The notes under the pieces: generated by a model | What the model saw: only the letters and a program-made list of their open reading frames with translations | What the model was told of the DNA's origin: nothing | Databases searched by the model: none | Assembly (NCBI GenBank): GCA_943325105.2 | Contig: CALPOD020000008.1 | Coordinates: 1-42,751, forward strand | Direction: 5' to 3' | Length of the DNA stretch: 42,751 bases | Origin: Candidatus Fokinia solitaria | GTDB taxonomy: Bacteria > Pseudomonadota > Alphaproteobacteria > Rickettsiales > Midichloriaceae | Part shown: piece by piece, positions 27,523-36,512 of the stretch | Numbering within the stretch: the stretch's first letter is position 1 | Layout of the letters: the number at the start of each line of letters is the position of its first letter | Translations under genes and position numbers: made by a program

Positions 27523-28050
27523 TTATTTCTTTGATGCTTGTTGCATATAGTACATAAGCTCTAGTTCTAACTGCTTTGTAAGATTTGAAATGCTCGAGAT
27601 TTGTCCATCTTCAGATGATAAAATATCAGCATAAAAGTTACTTGGGGTGATAAAACTATCAATACTTCTGATTTTTCCAGTCAATAAAGTTTTACCATCT
27701 ATAATATTATTCAAACTATATTGTAAATAGAAAAATAAAGAATGTTTCCTAAGAGATTTATGTTGTTTGATAGAACTATAAATATCTTCACTTTCATATG
27801 CAGCGTTTAAAATAAAATTCTTATCAATTTTGCATGAAAAATTTTTTCTATTAAGGTCATCTAACATATTCTCAATAGAATTCTTCAGAAGATATTGAAA
27901 TCTATCTATGTGTTCTTCATAACCTTTCCTAATCATTTCAGATTTTTTTAGCTCTACAAATGAAATGTTAATGTGGCAATTATCTTCTGAATTTTTGATA
28001 CTTCCGCATCCTACTAAAAAAAATATTGTAAATAAGATGCGTAATTTCAT
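27523..28050 (-). CDS. Putative LptE-like LPS-assembly lipoprotein
   Basis: 175 aa with a short signal and lipobox LVGC (acylated Cys15). The C-terminal half reads FFYLQYSLNNIIDGKTLLTGK (107-126), then ITPSNFYADILSSEDG (134-149) and a final helix LTKQLELELMYYM. This matches the LptE layout: Y-x-L with gk-x-L-x-x-G, then S-x-Y/F-A...dA, then a helix ending in l-x-x-y. LptE plugs the LptD barrel in the outer membrane. Sequence divergence is high, so confidence is moderate. It lies six bases after the 330-aa gene and upstream of virB3. The presence of lptB at 39027 supports an Lpt pathway. Alternatively it is a T4SS-associated lipoprotein. Confidence 0.5.
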   Translation of the reverse strand: MKLRILFTIFFLVGCGSIKNSEDNCHINISFVELKKSEMIRKGYEEHIDRFQYLLKNSIENMLDDLNRKNFSCKIDKNFILNAAYESEDIYSSIKQHKSLRKHSLFFYLQYSLNNIIDGKTLLTGKIRSIDSFITPSNFYADILSSEDGQISSISNLTKQLELELMYYMQQASKK

Positions 28051-28056
28051 ATTTGT

Positions 28057-29049
28057 TTATCTTTTTAGTCCTTCAGTCTTTACCAATTGTGACATTTTTG
28101 TCCATAGTAAAGCATTTTCACCTTTAGTTTCTCTTGCTAGCTTATCCAACATTTCATTTTTACTTAATGGTACCAGTGGTTTGCTATTATCATATAATGA
28201 GTGCAAACAATTTACAAATTCTTTTAACATTGTCACAGCAGTTATAAGATATTCTGTAAATACACGCATGGCTGATTTAAATAAATTTACTGCCCCTTCA
28301 GGCTGTCCATTTAAGAAATTGAAATCATACCAATTTGGGACTTTTCCTGATTGTAATTTGCTAAACTCATTTTCTAATGTTGATCCATTGCTTTTAGCAC
28401 CTCTTGTCAGCTCCTGTGTTAAAGCTTCACCAATTTTTTCTATGGAGGTTAAAAATGCTTGTACTTCTTCATTTTCACTTTTCAATTCTTTTTTCATAAC
28501 TAATTTGTCTCCAGATACTTTAAAAAGCTTTGCTATATCAACTATTGTCAACTCTTCACTCACAAGTCTTCTTCTTATAAGTTCAAGACCTTCAGCATTT
28601 GTATGATGTACTCCTGCAGTTTCTATTATTGTTTTCAATGGAATCCTCGACTTTGGGTCATCTGTAATCACTGTTGATGCCATTAAATACATCACAGTAT
28701 TTATAAGTGTTTTTCCAGAAATAAAAGCACTTTGTAATGTTCCTAGAACATAATTTGCCACAGGCATAACAGATGTGGCTATTTGCTCTTGCTGTTCTCC
28801 TACTTCTGTTGTTGCTGCTTGAAGTGGTTTCTCTGACCATGTCCTTTTTTCTTGAGGGATTTGATTTAAAAGATCAGCAACATTAGTTTCCTTACCGTTG
28901 AATGTTAAATTTAATCCTTTAAGAAATCTTTCATCTTTTAATGAACCATCTTGATTACAAAGAGTTTGTAACATTGCCGGCTGTATAAAATTTCCTATAG
29001 CTGCAAATGTACTTGTGATTGTACTTGTGACTGTATTTAAGGTTTTCAT
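28057..29049 (-). CDS. Uncharacterised 330-aa protein at the head of the rvh locus
   Basis: No family recognised. There is no cleavable signal. Thr/Ser-rich amphipathic N-terminus (about 1-30), a hydrophobic stretch (about 91-126, VMPVANYVLGTLQSAFISG onward), then a charged helical middle and a C-terminus rich in Lys and Arg (QLVKTEGLKR). A basic tail and lack of N-terminal signal are features seen in some type IV effectors, but are not specific. It is transcribed towards the LptE-like gene (six bases apart) and then virB3-virB4-virB6. Its position at the front of the T4SS run makes a substrate or accessory role worth testing. ATG start at 29049. Confidence 0.7.
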   Translation of the reverse strand: MKTLNTVTSTITSTFAAIGNFIQPAMLQTLCNQDGSLKDERFLKGLNLTFNGKETNVADLLNQIPQEKRTWSEKPLQAATTEVGEQQEQIATSVMPVANYVLGTLQSAFISGKTLINTVMYLMASTVITDDPKSRIPLKTIIETAGVHHTNAEGLELIRRRLVSEELTIVDIAKLFKVSGDKLVMKKELKSENEEVQAFLTSIEKIGEALTQELTRGAKSNGSTLENEFSKLQSGKVPNWYDFNFLNGQPEGAVNLFKSAMRVFTEYLITAVTMLKEFVNCLHSLYDNSKPLVPLSKNEMLDKLARETKGENALLWTKMSQLVKTEGLKR

Positions 29050-29068
29050 TTTTTTGCTGTTGTTTGGT

Positions 29069-29092
29069 TGGTATTCATATTTAATAATACCA
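29069..29092 (-). terminator. Hairpin between prmC and the 330-aa gene
   Basis: TGGTATT (29069-29075) and AATACCA (29086-29092) form a 7-bp stem with a 10-base loop, 25 bases past the prmC stop. The same bases contain a minus-strand TGGTATTAT, an extended -10-like element, so this may instead be a promoter for the downstream 330-aa gene. Confidence 0.35.
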
Positions 29093-29117
29093 CAAGTTGC
29101 AATGAGGTGATATGAAT

Positions 29118-29993
29118 TTATTTACTAATAATTATACGCTGGATGTTTGCAAAGTCATTTATAACCTTAAAATCACCTATTCCAGACATTATAGATATAA
29201 TTGCATTGCTTTGTCCAATACCAAATTCAAATGCAATTATAGAGTGAATTATATCCATTCCACTTAAAACTGATATGATTTGTCTATAACATTCTAATCC
29301 ATCATCACTACCATCAAGTGCAGTATGTGGTTCAAAATCTTTCACACCTACTTCTAGCTTAGATATATCATTTGATGGTATATATGGAGGATTTCCAACA
29401 ATTATATCGAATTTCTCATTTTGAATATATTTCAAGAGATCATTCCAATCACAACATAAGAATTTGATTTCATCATCTGACAGATCCAGATTTCCCGCAT
29501 TATATTTAGCAACATCTATAGCACCACTTGAAATATCTATACCTATCCCTGATACTTCATAAGAATCTTTCTTTAATGCCTTTAAAATTGAGATCAAGAT
29601 GCATCCTGATCCAGTGCCAAGGTCTAAAACTTTGATTTTTTTTGATGATTTATTTTTCCTAATTTTTTCTAATACAGCTGCAACAAGTATTTCTGTTTCA
29701 GGTCTAGGTATCAATGTATCTTTTGTGACTTTAAAAAAATGATTCCAGAAAAACTTCTGCCCTATAATATAGGCTGTTGGCTCACCTTTAATCCTCCTCG
29801 CAACAATTTCTTGAATTTTTCGTTTATTCGAATTAGTTAGTTGATGATTTCCTAATAACAACTCTTCAAGTGTTATATCCAAGACATACATGAATGTGTC
29901 TTCTGCATCAGTCAAAGAGATTCCAAAGTCTTTAAAATAACTTTTAACTGATCTCAATGCATTGGTCGCATTAGTTTGCAGTTGCAAGGGCAA
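29118..29993 (-). CDS. prmC: Release factor glutamine methyltransferase PrmC (HemK)
   Basis: Methylates the GGQ glutamine of peptide chain release factors. It has RPETE (97-101), SAM motif DLGTGSG (124-130) and the catalytic NPPY (201-204). The length of about 290 aa is normal. No ATG exists near the N-terminus: the frame opens with TTG at 29993, inside the end of rpoH, with a further TTG at 29957 just beyond the rpoH stop. The conserved N-terminal region starts at about residue 12, so either could be used. The start is therefore uncertain by 12 codons. Coupling to rpoH translation is likely. Confidence 0.92.
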   Translation of the reverse strand: MPLQLQTNATNALRSVKSYFKDFGISLTDAEDTFMYVLDITLEELLLGNHQLTNSNKRKIQEIVARRIKGEPTAYIIGQKFFWNHFFKVTKDTLIPRPETEILVAAVLEKIRKNKSSKKIKVLDLGTGSGCILISILKALKKDSYEVSGIGIDISSGAIDVAKYNAGNLDLSDDEIKFLCCDWNDLLKYIQNEKFDIIVGNPPYIPSNDISKLEVGVKDFEPHTALDGSDDGLECYRQIISVLSGMDIIHSIIAFEFGIGQSNAIISIMSGIGDFKVINDFANIQRIIISK

Positions 29994-30792
29994 AGCTTCT
30001 AAGTTTTAATATTATCTTATCCTCTATTTGCCTAACTCGTTCAGATGAAATGCCATATGCTTTAGCGATCTCACACAATTTATCAGGTTCACTCTTAAGT
30101 CTCCTTCTATATAAAATATCTTTTTCTCTTTCATTTAAACTTTCTATCCCGCTTTGCAGTAACACCTTTCTACCTTCTTGTTCATCATGTGCAATTATTT
30201 TCTCATCATGACAAGTTTCATCTGATTCTATAATATCCATAAGTGAAGCATTGTTTTGATGTGACTGTGGTGCATTTAATGAAAGAGTCTGTAAATTTGT
30301 AAGACTCACATCTTCATCAAAACCACTTGCAACTTTCATAATACAATCTTTAGTCTGACGTAACTTATAAAAAAGTTTTTCTTTCATTGATTTAGTACTG
30401 ATTTTAAGCATTGACCAACTACTCAGGATATATTCTTGTATTGCAGCTCTTATCCACCAAGATGCATAAGTAGAAAGTCTGCAACCAACTCCAGGACTGA
30501 ATTTTTGGACTGCTTTCATCAAGCCTATATTACCTTCTGATATCATATCCTGCATAGGTAATTCGTAAGACTTAAAGTTTTGAGCGATCTTAACAACTAA
30601 TCGTAAATGGGCAAGTACTAGTTTCTGAGCTGCTGCAAAATCCATTTTTTTCCAGAGTAACTTAGTCAAGTCATTCTCCTCTTCTAGAGTAAGCATTGGT
30701 ATTGCATTGACCTGTCTGATGTATGCATTGAGGGAGCCATCTGGTGTAAACTTGATGACAGGTGTATATCTTTTTTCAATCATGTTTGTCAT
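29971..30792 (-). CDS. rpoH: RNA polymerase heat-shock sigma factor sigma-32
   Basis: Directs RNA polymerase to heat-shock and stress promoters. Region 2 is clear (LVLAHLRLVVKIAQNF, then EGNIGLMKAVQKFSPGVGCRLSTYASWWIRAAIQEYI). The RpoH box is KEKLFYKLRQT at about 137-147. Region 4 ends with SSERVRQIEDKIILKLR. The length of 273 aa is slightly short. It starts with ATG at 30792; a second in-frame ATG is three codons later. Its 3' end overlaps the possible prmC start. Confidence 0.94.
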   Translation of the reverse strand: MTNMIEKRYTPVIKFTPDGSLNAYIRQVNAIPMLTLEEENDLTKLLWKKMDFAAAQKLVLAHLRLVVKIAQNFKSYELPMQDMISEGNIGLMKAVQKFSPGVGCRLSTYASWWIRAAIQEYILSSWSMLKISTKSMKEKLFYKLRQTKDCIMKVASGFDEDVSLTNLQTLSLNAPQSHQNNASLMDIIESDETCHDEKIIAHDEQEGRKVLLQSGIESLNEREKDILYRRRLKSEPDKLCEIAKAYGISSERVRQIEDKIILKLRSFALATAN

Positions 30793-30830
30793 TTAAATTA
30801 CTACAGGCTAATATTACATCTTATACATTA

Positions 30831-30860
30831 AATATATATGACAGACATTAATAAAATCAA
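30831..30860 (-). promoter_or_regulatory. Candidate rpoH promoter
   Basis: On the minus strand TTGATT (30855-30860) and TATATT (30831-30836) are separated by 18 bases; TATATA at 16 bases is an alternative. This lies about 40 bases before the rpoH ATG. The AT-rich context lowers certainty. Confidence 0.35.
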
Positions 30861-30865
30861 GGTCA

Positions 30866-30912
30866 TTCAGAAAAATTTGATAAAAAAATAATCTCTATCA
30901 AGTCATTCTGAA
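30866..30912 (-). terminator. Nested inverted repeat between maeB and rpoH
   Basis: Outer arms TTCAGAA (30866-30872) and TTCTGAA (30906-30912) enclose inner arms TTGATA (30877-30882) and TATCAA (30896-30901), each perfect. It lies 20 bases after the maeB stop and before the rpoH promoter candidate. A T-rich stretch follows on the minus strand. It could be the maeB terminator or a control element for rpoH. Confidence 0.45.
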
Positions 30913-30931
30913 TATTTTTTGTAATATAAAA

Positions 30932-33196
30932 CTAAACTCTATTGCCTACTACAACAGCTCCATTGAAAATTTCAGCACTATTAGAACCTATTCTACTTAT
31001 ATGTACTGGCTTGCTTAGGCCGCAAATTATAGGTCCGATGGAAACACATCTGCCGAACTCTTCAAGCAATTTCACACTAATGCTAGCTGCATTGATATTT
31101 GGCATAACTAGAATATTAGCAGGACCAGATAATTTTGAGAACGCATAGAGCTTCAATAACTCTGGATTCAAAGCAACTTCAGGAGATAATTCTCCATCAT
31201 ATTCAAAGTCTAGTTTATGAGATTGCATTATTTTCAATGCTTCCCTCATTTTTAATACATCATCAAAATTACAGTGTATATGTGGATGTCCGAAAGTCGA
31301 CGTTGAGATTAATGCTACACGAGGTTCATATCCAATCTTTTTAACTTCAGCTGAAGCTAAAATTGCGATATCAGCTATCTGCTTTGCCGTAGGATTAACT
31401 TGAATTGCAGTATCAGCTATGAAAATGATTCTTTCTCTTTTCATAAGTATTGATAATGCAAAGAGTGATTGATCACTTTTCACAGGTATAACTTTTGAAA
31501 TATCATCTAAGGTTTGATTATAATCTCTTGTTACTCCTGTAACCAATGCATCTCCTATGCCATGCATCAACATTGCAGATGCAAATATATGCCTATCTCT
31601 TTTCACTAATCTCATACAATCTCTATACAGGAACCCTTCTCTTTGAATTCTATTGTAAAGCTGCTCTATATAAGGATTTAAATCATCAATTTTGGTTGCA
31701 TTTGTTATTTCTAAATTATCATGATGTTCTATACCAAGTCTTGTCATAGAATTTTTTATCACGTCTTCATATCCAACAAGAATAGCTTTCCCATAGTTTT
31801 GATTACACCATTGAGCTGCAGCTTTAATTACGTTATCTTCTTCTCCTTCAGCAAAAATTATTGTTTTAGGGTTTTGTTCAATAACTCTGTTAAATGAGTA
31901 CATCAGATGCCCACCAGGGTTTAAACGCAATGCTAGCTCCCTTGCATATGCTTTGAAATCAGTAATAGGTTTACCTGCAACTCCAGTTTCCATAGCAGCT
32001 TTAGCAATCGCAACAGGCACTTCATACATCAATCTTGAATCAAATGGCACAGGTATTATATAATCTGGACCATACTTACGTGTTTTACCTGAATAGGCAG
32101 CTTCAACCTCAGCTGTTGTTTCACGTCTTGCGATATTTGCTATAGCTTTTGCTGCAGCTATCTTCATCTCATCATTGATTGTTGTAGCTTGGACGTCAAG
32201 AGCGCCTCTAAATATGTATGGGAAACCCATCACATTATTTACCTGATTATTATAGTCAGATCTCCCTGTAGCAACTATTGCATCTTTTCTTATTGCATGA
32301 ACTTCTGCTGGTGTTATTTCAGGATCAGGATTAGCCATTGCAAAGATAATAGGATTAGCTGCCATGGTTTTGACCATATCTTGTGAGATTATCCCTTTTA
32401 CTGAAAGTCCAAGGAATATATCAGCTCCAACCATTACTTCTGCTATAGTCCGCTTTGTTGTCTCAATTGCATAATCTTCCTTCCATTCATTCATCCCTTC
32501 TTTTCTGCCTTTATAAATCACACCTTTCGTATCACAGATTACAATGTTGCTTTTCTTGACTCCCATTTTTACTAGGAGATTTAAGCATGCTATAGCGGCA
32601 GCACCAGCACCACTAGCAACAATTTTTATATCTTCAAACTTTCTATTAGTAATATCTAAAGCATTAATCATAGCTGCAACTGTAATGATTGCTGTACCAT
32701 GCTGATCATCATGGAATACAGGAACATTACATATTTTTTTCAATTCATTTTCTATGATAAAACACTCTGGAGCTTTTATATCCTCAAGATTAATACCACC
32801 CCATGTATCTGCTATTCTACTTACCGCTTCTATAAACTCTTTAGGGTCTTTTGTGTTGACTTCGATGTCGACAGCATCAATATCAGCAAATCTTTTGAAT
32901 AGAACGCACTTTCCTTCCATTACAGGCTTAGATGCTGCATAACCTATATCTCCTAAACCCAACACAGCCGTACCATTACTTATAACAGCTACTGTATTAC
33001 CTTTAGATGTATATTTAAATGCGTTTTTACTATCTTTTTCTATTTCTAGACATGGAGCAGCAACTCCAGGTGAATACGCAAGAGCAAGATCTCTTTGATT
33101 ATTCAAAGGTTTTGTCATAAAAAGACCGATCTTACCAGCCGGTTTTTTCTCATGCATTTCAAGTGCTTCTTGGTAAAAAGTATGATTTTGTGACAT
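30932..33196 (-). CDS. maeB: NADP-dependent malic enzyme (MaeB type) with phosphotransacetylase-like domain
   Basis: Oxidative decarboxylation of malate to pyruvate, giving NADPH. The 754-aa length matches the two-part MaeB form. The N-terminal malic domain shows PLNNQRDLALAYSPGVAAPC, the NAD(P)-binding region VASGAGAAAIACLNLL and MANPDPEITP. From about residue 430 a phosphotransacetylase-like domain follows (IIFAEGEEDNVIKAA, LVMPNINAASISVKLLEEFG), which in relatives is regulatory rather than catalytic. The product pyruvate would feed pyruvate dehydrogenase, part of which is encoded at 5776. ATG start. The cyclophilin gene lies 33 bases upstream. Confidence 0.97.
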   Translation of the reverse strand: MSQNHTFYQEALEMHEKKPAGKIGLFMTKPLNNQRDLALAYSPGVAAPCLEIEKDSKNAFKYTSKGNTVAVISNGTAVLGLGDIGYAASKPVMEGKCVLFKRFADIDAVDIEVNTKDPKEFIEAVSRIADTWGGINLEDIKAPECFIIENELKKICNVPVFHDDQHGTAIITVAAMINALDITNRKFEDIKIVASGAGAAAIACLNLLVKMGVKKSNIVICDTKGVIYKGRKEGMNEWKEDYAIETTKRTIAEVMVGADIFLGLSVKGIISQDMVKTMAANPIIFAMANPDPEITPAEVHAIRKDAIVATGRSDYNNQVNNVMGFPYIFRGALDVQATTINDEMKIAAAKAIANIARRETTAEVEAAYSGKTRKYGPDYIIPVPFDSRLMYEVPVAIAKAAMETGVAGKPITDFKAYARELALRLNPGGHLMYSFNRVIEQNPKTIIFAEGEEDNVIKAAAQWCNQNYGKAILVGYEDVIKNSMTRLGIEHHDNLEITNATKIDDLNPYIEQLYNRIQREGFLYRDCMRLVKRDRHIFASAMLMHGIGDALVTGVTRDYNQTLDDISKVIPVKSDQSLFALSILMKRERIIFIADTAIQVNPTAKQIADIAILASAEVKKIGYEPRVALISTSTFGHPHIHCNFDDVLKMREALKIMQSHKLDFEYDGELSPEVALNPELLKLYAFSKLSGPANILVMPNINAASISVKLLEEFGRCVSIGPIICGLSKPVHISRIGSNSAEIFNGAVVVGNRV

Positions 33197-33229
33197 ATTT
33201 TATCTAATAAATTATGATTTTTTAATTAA

Positions 33230-33733
33230 CTAATATTCTTTAAGAGTTATTGTATCTGGTATGCCTAGGTACATTAATTCTATTATATCAGGATCTTTAA
33301 CAGTCCCATTTTCATGACTATTACCTTTTTTTATCATATCTATAAAGTCCATGCCATGAACCACTTGTCCAAATGCTGTATACTGTCTATCAAGATAACC
33401 ATGATCACCTAACATGATAAAAAATTGACTGTTAGCGCTATGAGGATTTGCTGATCTTGCCATTGATACTATACCTCTGCCATGATGTATGTCATTGAAC
33501 TCAGCTTTTAGATCCCCCATGTCGCTACCACCTGTACCATTGCCTTTAGGACAGCCAGTTTGTACCATAAAGCCATCAATTACTCTATGGAACTTGAATT
33601 TATTATAGAATCCATTTTTCACTAACTCCTGAATTCTTTTTACATGATTAGGTGCTTTATTAGGAAATAGTTCTATAACTGTTGTTCCATGTTTTGTTTT
33701 AATAGTTAAATATTTATCTATATGATGTGTCAT
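33230..33733 (-). CDS. Peptidyl-prolyl cis-trans isomerase, cyclophilin type
   Basis: Catalyses proline isomerisation in protein folding. 167 aa, a single cyclophilin domain. It has FHRVIDGFMVQTGCPKGNGTGG (the active-site Arg is in FHRV), then the SMARS, NSQFFIML and YTAFGQVVHGMD stretches. It has no signal peptide, so it is the cytoplasmic PpiB type. ATG start at 33733. It follows the AsmA-like gene by 24 bases, which is suggestive of co-transcription. Confidence 0.94.
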   Translation of the reverse strand: MTHHIDKYLTIKTKHGTTVIELFPNKAPNHVKRIQELVKNGFYNKFKFHRVIDGFMVQTGCPKGNGTGGSDMGDLKAEFNDIHHGRGIVSMARSANPHSANSQFFIMLGDHGYLDRQYTAFGQVVHGMDFIDMIKKGNSHENGTVKDPDIIELMYLGIPDTITLKEY

Positions 33734-33757
33734 TTTTATAAAAATTTTTTTATTTTT

Positions 33758-36484
33758 TTACTTTACTGCAGCTTTTTTTATAAACGCAGTAACCTCAGTA
33801 TAATCAACTGTATTATCCTGTGGTTTTAATAAATCTCCAGTTATTTTTGTTTTTACCATTAATGTATCTTTACTATTTACAGGTATAAATGCAAATGCAC
33901 CAACACCATTTATTTCATTTGCAAATAAATTATAATTCATACTATAAACACCAGCTAGTCTGTGTGTAGTGAGAGATGCATTATCAACTTTTATGATGCC
34001 TTTGTTAAATAACATATAACCTTTTAAGGAATCAAAAACAGTTTTACCATAATGCATATAATAGTCTACATTAGCTAACTTACTATCTTTTGTATAATCA
34101 CTATCTGTGACTTTAATGACATCATTTAAACCCAAACCATCCCATGATACTTGCGCACCTTCAAAAGCTATCTGACCGTTTATTTTTTTTATGTCATCAA
34201 AGCGAATTAAATTACCCTTTAAATCTCCTGCAAGGCTCATATACCCATCCATTTTATCAATCCCAGTTATTTGTTTAAATAATCCTTTTGGGTTTACATT
34301 AAAAACACTAAAATGTAGATTCAATAATGGATTATTACTTGATATAGCTGCTCCTGCTTTAAGATCAAAAATACCATTCCATAATTTATAGTTGAGTTTT
34401 TTCATTAATAAAGATCCGAGCTGCAATTCTAGCAAAGCATTAATATTTTCTAAGATTATTTCATCATTTACTTTAAATTTATCTATGTCAATATTGAGAG
34501 AGCCATCATAACTGTTAGCTGAAAATAAGTTAATTTTTTGACTTATTTTGCTATTTTCTCCATAAAAATAACCATATGATGGCAGTATTGATTGAAAAAA
34601 CTTCCAATCTAAATATTGTAAGTTAATTTTACCACTAACTTGAGGCCTCATAACTGGTAAAAATAAATTAAAGTTTAAGTCACCGTTAATTTTTTCATCA
34701 TCAAATTTTATACTTTGGATATTTAAATTACTTGGTTTTATATTTATTATTGCTTTAATATTCTTAATCTTTTGACCTCTAATTGTTGTGTTATCTAAAT
34801 CTAAATTCATATGCAAATGTTTATCAAAACATCTTATCCATTTATCAGTGCTTGTAAGTTTGAAATATTGTTCTCCAGTTTTATCTGGGTCTGCAAGATA
34901 TAAGTTTTTCAAATATGAGTCAAAGGTATCTGTGAACTTCATTTCATCAAAATCAAAACCCTGAGCTTGAATGCGTAGGGTTTTAGTTGGGGATTCATAC
35001 GGAATATCATATATGGTTATATCGCCATTCAGATTCATCTTATCAGAGGTGATATTTAAATCATCAACTTTGAAAAAGTCTTTCATTATTATGAGAGAAG
35101 CTGAAGCTTTCATTGTATCTTTTTCTTTTACATCATTTAAATTCATACCTTGATACCACTGTAGGAGTGTTTTTGATTCCTCAGAATCAATATCTACAAT
35201 GCCATTAAATTTTTTCTTCATATCATTATGTGCAATGATTCCATGCATATTAAAATTAGAGTTTCCGGGTAACACAAATTGCATTTTTTCAATCAAAGTA
35301 TTACCAAGTATATTATAAGAAGTTAATTTTATGTTTTTGATTGCACTATCTGCCATATTAAGCTGATTAATGTCTACATTTAAATTGACATTTATATTAC
35401 TGGTTAGTGATGGCATTAGTAAAATATATCCAAGATTACTAAATAATATGTCAGACTTTTTTAAGTACTTATATTGCAAAAAACTTAAGTCTAATAATTT
35501 TGTAGAAAAAGAGATTTTTGATTCAAAAATATCACTAGATATTCTATACAATTTCATTGCTAAAGATGAATCTTGTAAGAGATTTCCCTGAAAGGTTGGA
35601 TTGTTTAAACTTATTGTTCCATCAGGAGTTGATATAATTTCGCTTTTAAACTTTATAGAATGAGGTATTGATTTTTTTACATCATGACTTTTTTTAACTA
35701 TAAGATTTTGTGCATTGAAATCTTCTAAATCCTTTAAGTACTTTTCTAGATTATCTATAGATAAATCAATTATCCCACTTTTTAGTGTCAGATCATCATA
35801 ATTAAAATTATCTAATGAAAAATTCAAAGTAGAATTCATATCAGTGATAAAAAAATCAATATCTTTTTCTTTACCTACATTTAATATTTTTACTCCATAG
35901 TTAAACTTTCTTCCAAAAAGATTTTTTATATCTCCTGTAATCCAAACATTAGGGTTATTGCCAATTGTCAATTTAGTATTTTCTATTATAAACTCATCTG
36001 TATTTATCAATGATTTGAATTTAAAATTAATAATATTTCCTTTAATAAGGTTAATTTTAAAATCTAGCCATGTAAGATTGTTTATTGTAGAAACATTATC
36101 ATTCATATACCTTCTGATAATATCAGCGTTTATAAAGATATCTGAAACATCTATAGTCTCATTAGATCTCAAAAAACTCATCATTCCATCACCATTAATA
36201 ATAGTATTAAAAATATACTTGATTGGTATGTACAATGATACTTTTGAGCTATCAATCATCAAATTATTTTCATAAGAGACTTTAAAGTACATCATAGAAA
36301 AATGTGGCGTTGGAAAAAACTTGAATATTACAAAATCATCAAATTCAGCTGTTAGATATAATCTATCATGCAAGAACTTTTCTATCTTTTTTGTTTGGCT
36401 TGATAAATTAATCCAATTATAGTTATCAGAGGCTTTTGCAAGGCCTAGAAGTCCTAAGATTATAAATAAAACTATGTACCGCAA
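33758..36484 (-). CDS. AsmA/YhdP-like envelope protein
   Basis: 908 aa, mostly repeating beta-strand segments after one N-terminal hydrophobic segment (residues 1-18, IVLFIILGLLGLAKAS) that serves as signal or anchor. The C-terminal part (about residues 735-905, with MSLAGDLKGN, GQIAFEGAQVSWDG, LKGYMLFNKGIIKVDNASLTT and TGDLLKP) is the AsmA/DUF3971 type found in YhdP and TamB-like lipid-transfer proteins. Likely role: phospholipid transport between inner and outer membranes. The start is TTG at 36484; no ATG lies between it and the previous in-frame stop. The aroK-like stop is 28 bases upstream, so the two are probably in one operon. Confidence 0.8.
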   Translation of the reverse strand: MRYIVLFIILGLLGLAKASDNYNWINLSSQTKKIEKFLHDRLYLTAEFDDFVIFKFFPTPHFSMMYFKVSYENNLMIDSSKVSLYIPIKYIFNTIINGDGMMSFLRSNETIDVSDIFINADIIRRYMNDNVSTINNLTWLDFKINLIKGNIINFKFKSLINTDEFIIENTKLTIGNNPNVWITGDIKNLFGRKFNYGVKILNVGKEKDIDFFITDMNSTLNFSLDNFNYDDLTLKSGIIDLSIDNLEKYLKDLEDFNAQNLIVKKSHDVKKSIPHSIKFKSEIISTPDGTISLNNPTFQGNLLQDSSLAMKLYRISSDIFESKISFSTKLLDLSFLQYKYLKKSDILFSNLGYILLMPSLTSNINVNLNVDINQLNMADSAIKNIKLTSYNILGNTLIEKMQFVLPGNSNFNMHGIIAHNDMKKKFNGIVDIDSEESKTLLQWYQGMNLNDVKEKDTMKASASLIIMKDFFKVDDLNITSDKMNLNGDITIYDIPYESPTKTLRIQAQGFDFDEMKFTDTFDSYLKNLYLADPDKTGEQYFKLTSTDKWIRCFDKHLHMNLDLDNTTIRGQKIKNIKAIINIKPSNLNIQSIKFDDEKINGDLNFNLFLPVMRPQVSGKINLQYLDWKFFQSILPSYGYFYGENSKISQKINLFSANSYDGSLNIDIDKFKVNDEIILENINALLELQLGSLLMKKLNYKLWNGIFDLKAGAAISSNNPLLNLHFSVFNVNPKGLFKQITGIDKMDGYMSLAGDLKGNLIRFDDIKKINGQIAFEGAQVSWDGLGLNDVIKVTDSDYTKDSKLANVDYYMHYGKTVFDSLKGYMLFNKGIIKVDNASLTTHRLAGVYSMNYNLFANEINGVGAFAFIPVNSKDTLMVKTKITGDLLKPQDNTVDYTEVTAFIKKAAVK

Positions 36485-36512
36485 GTTAAAAATATAGAAA
36501 GTTATTTTATGA

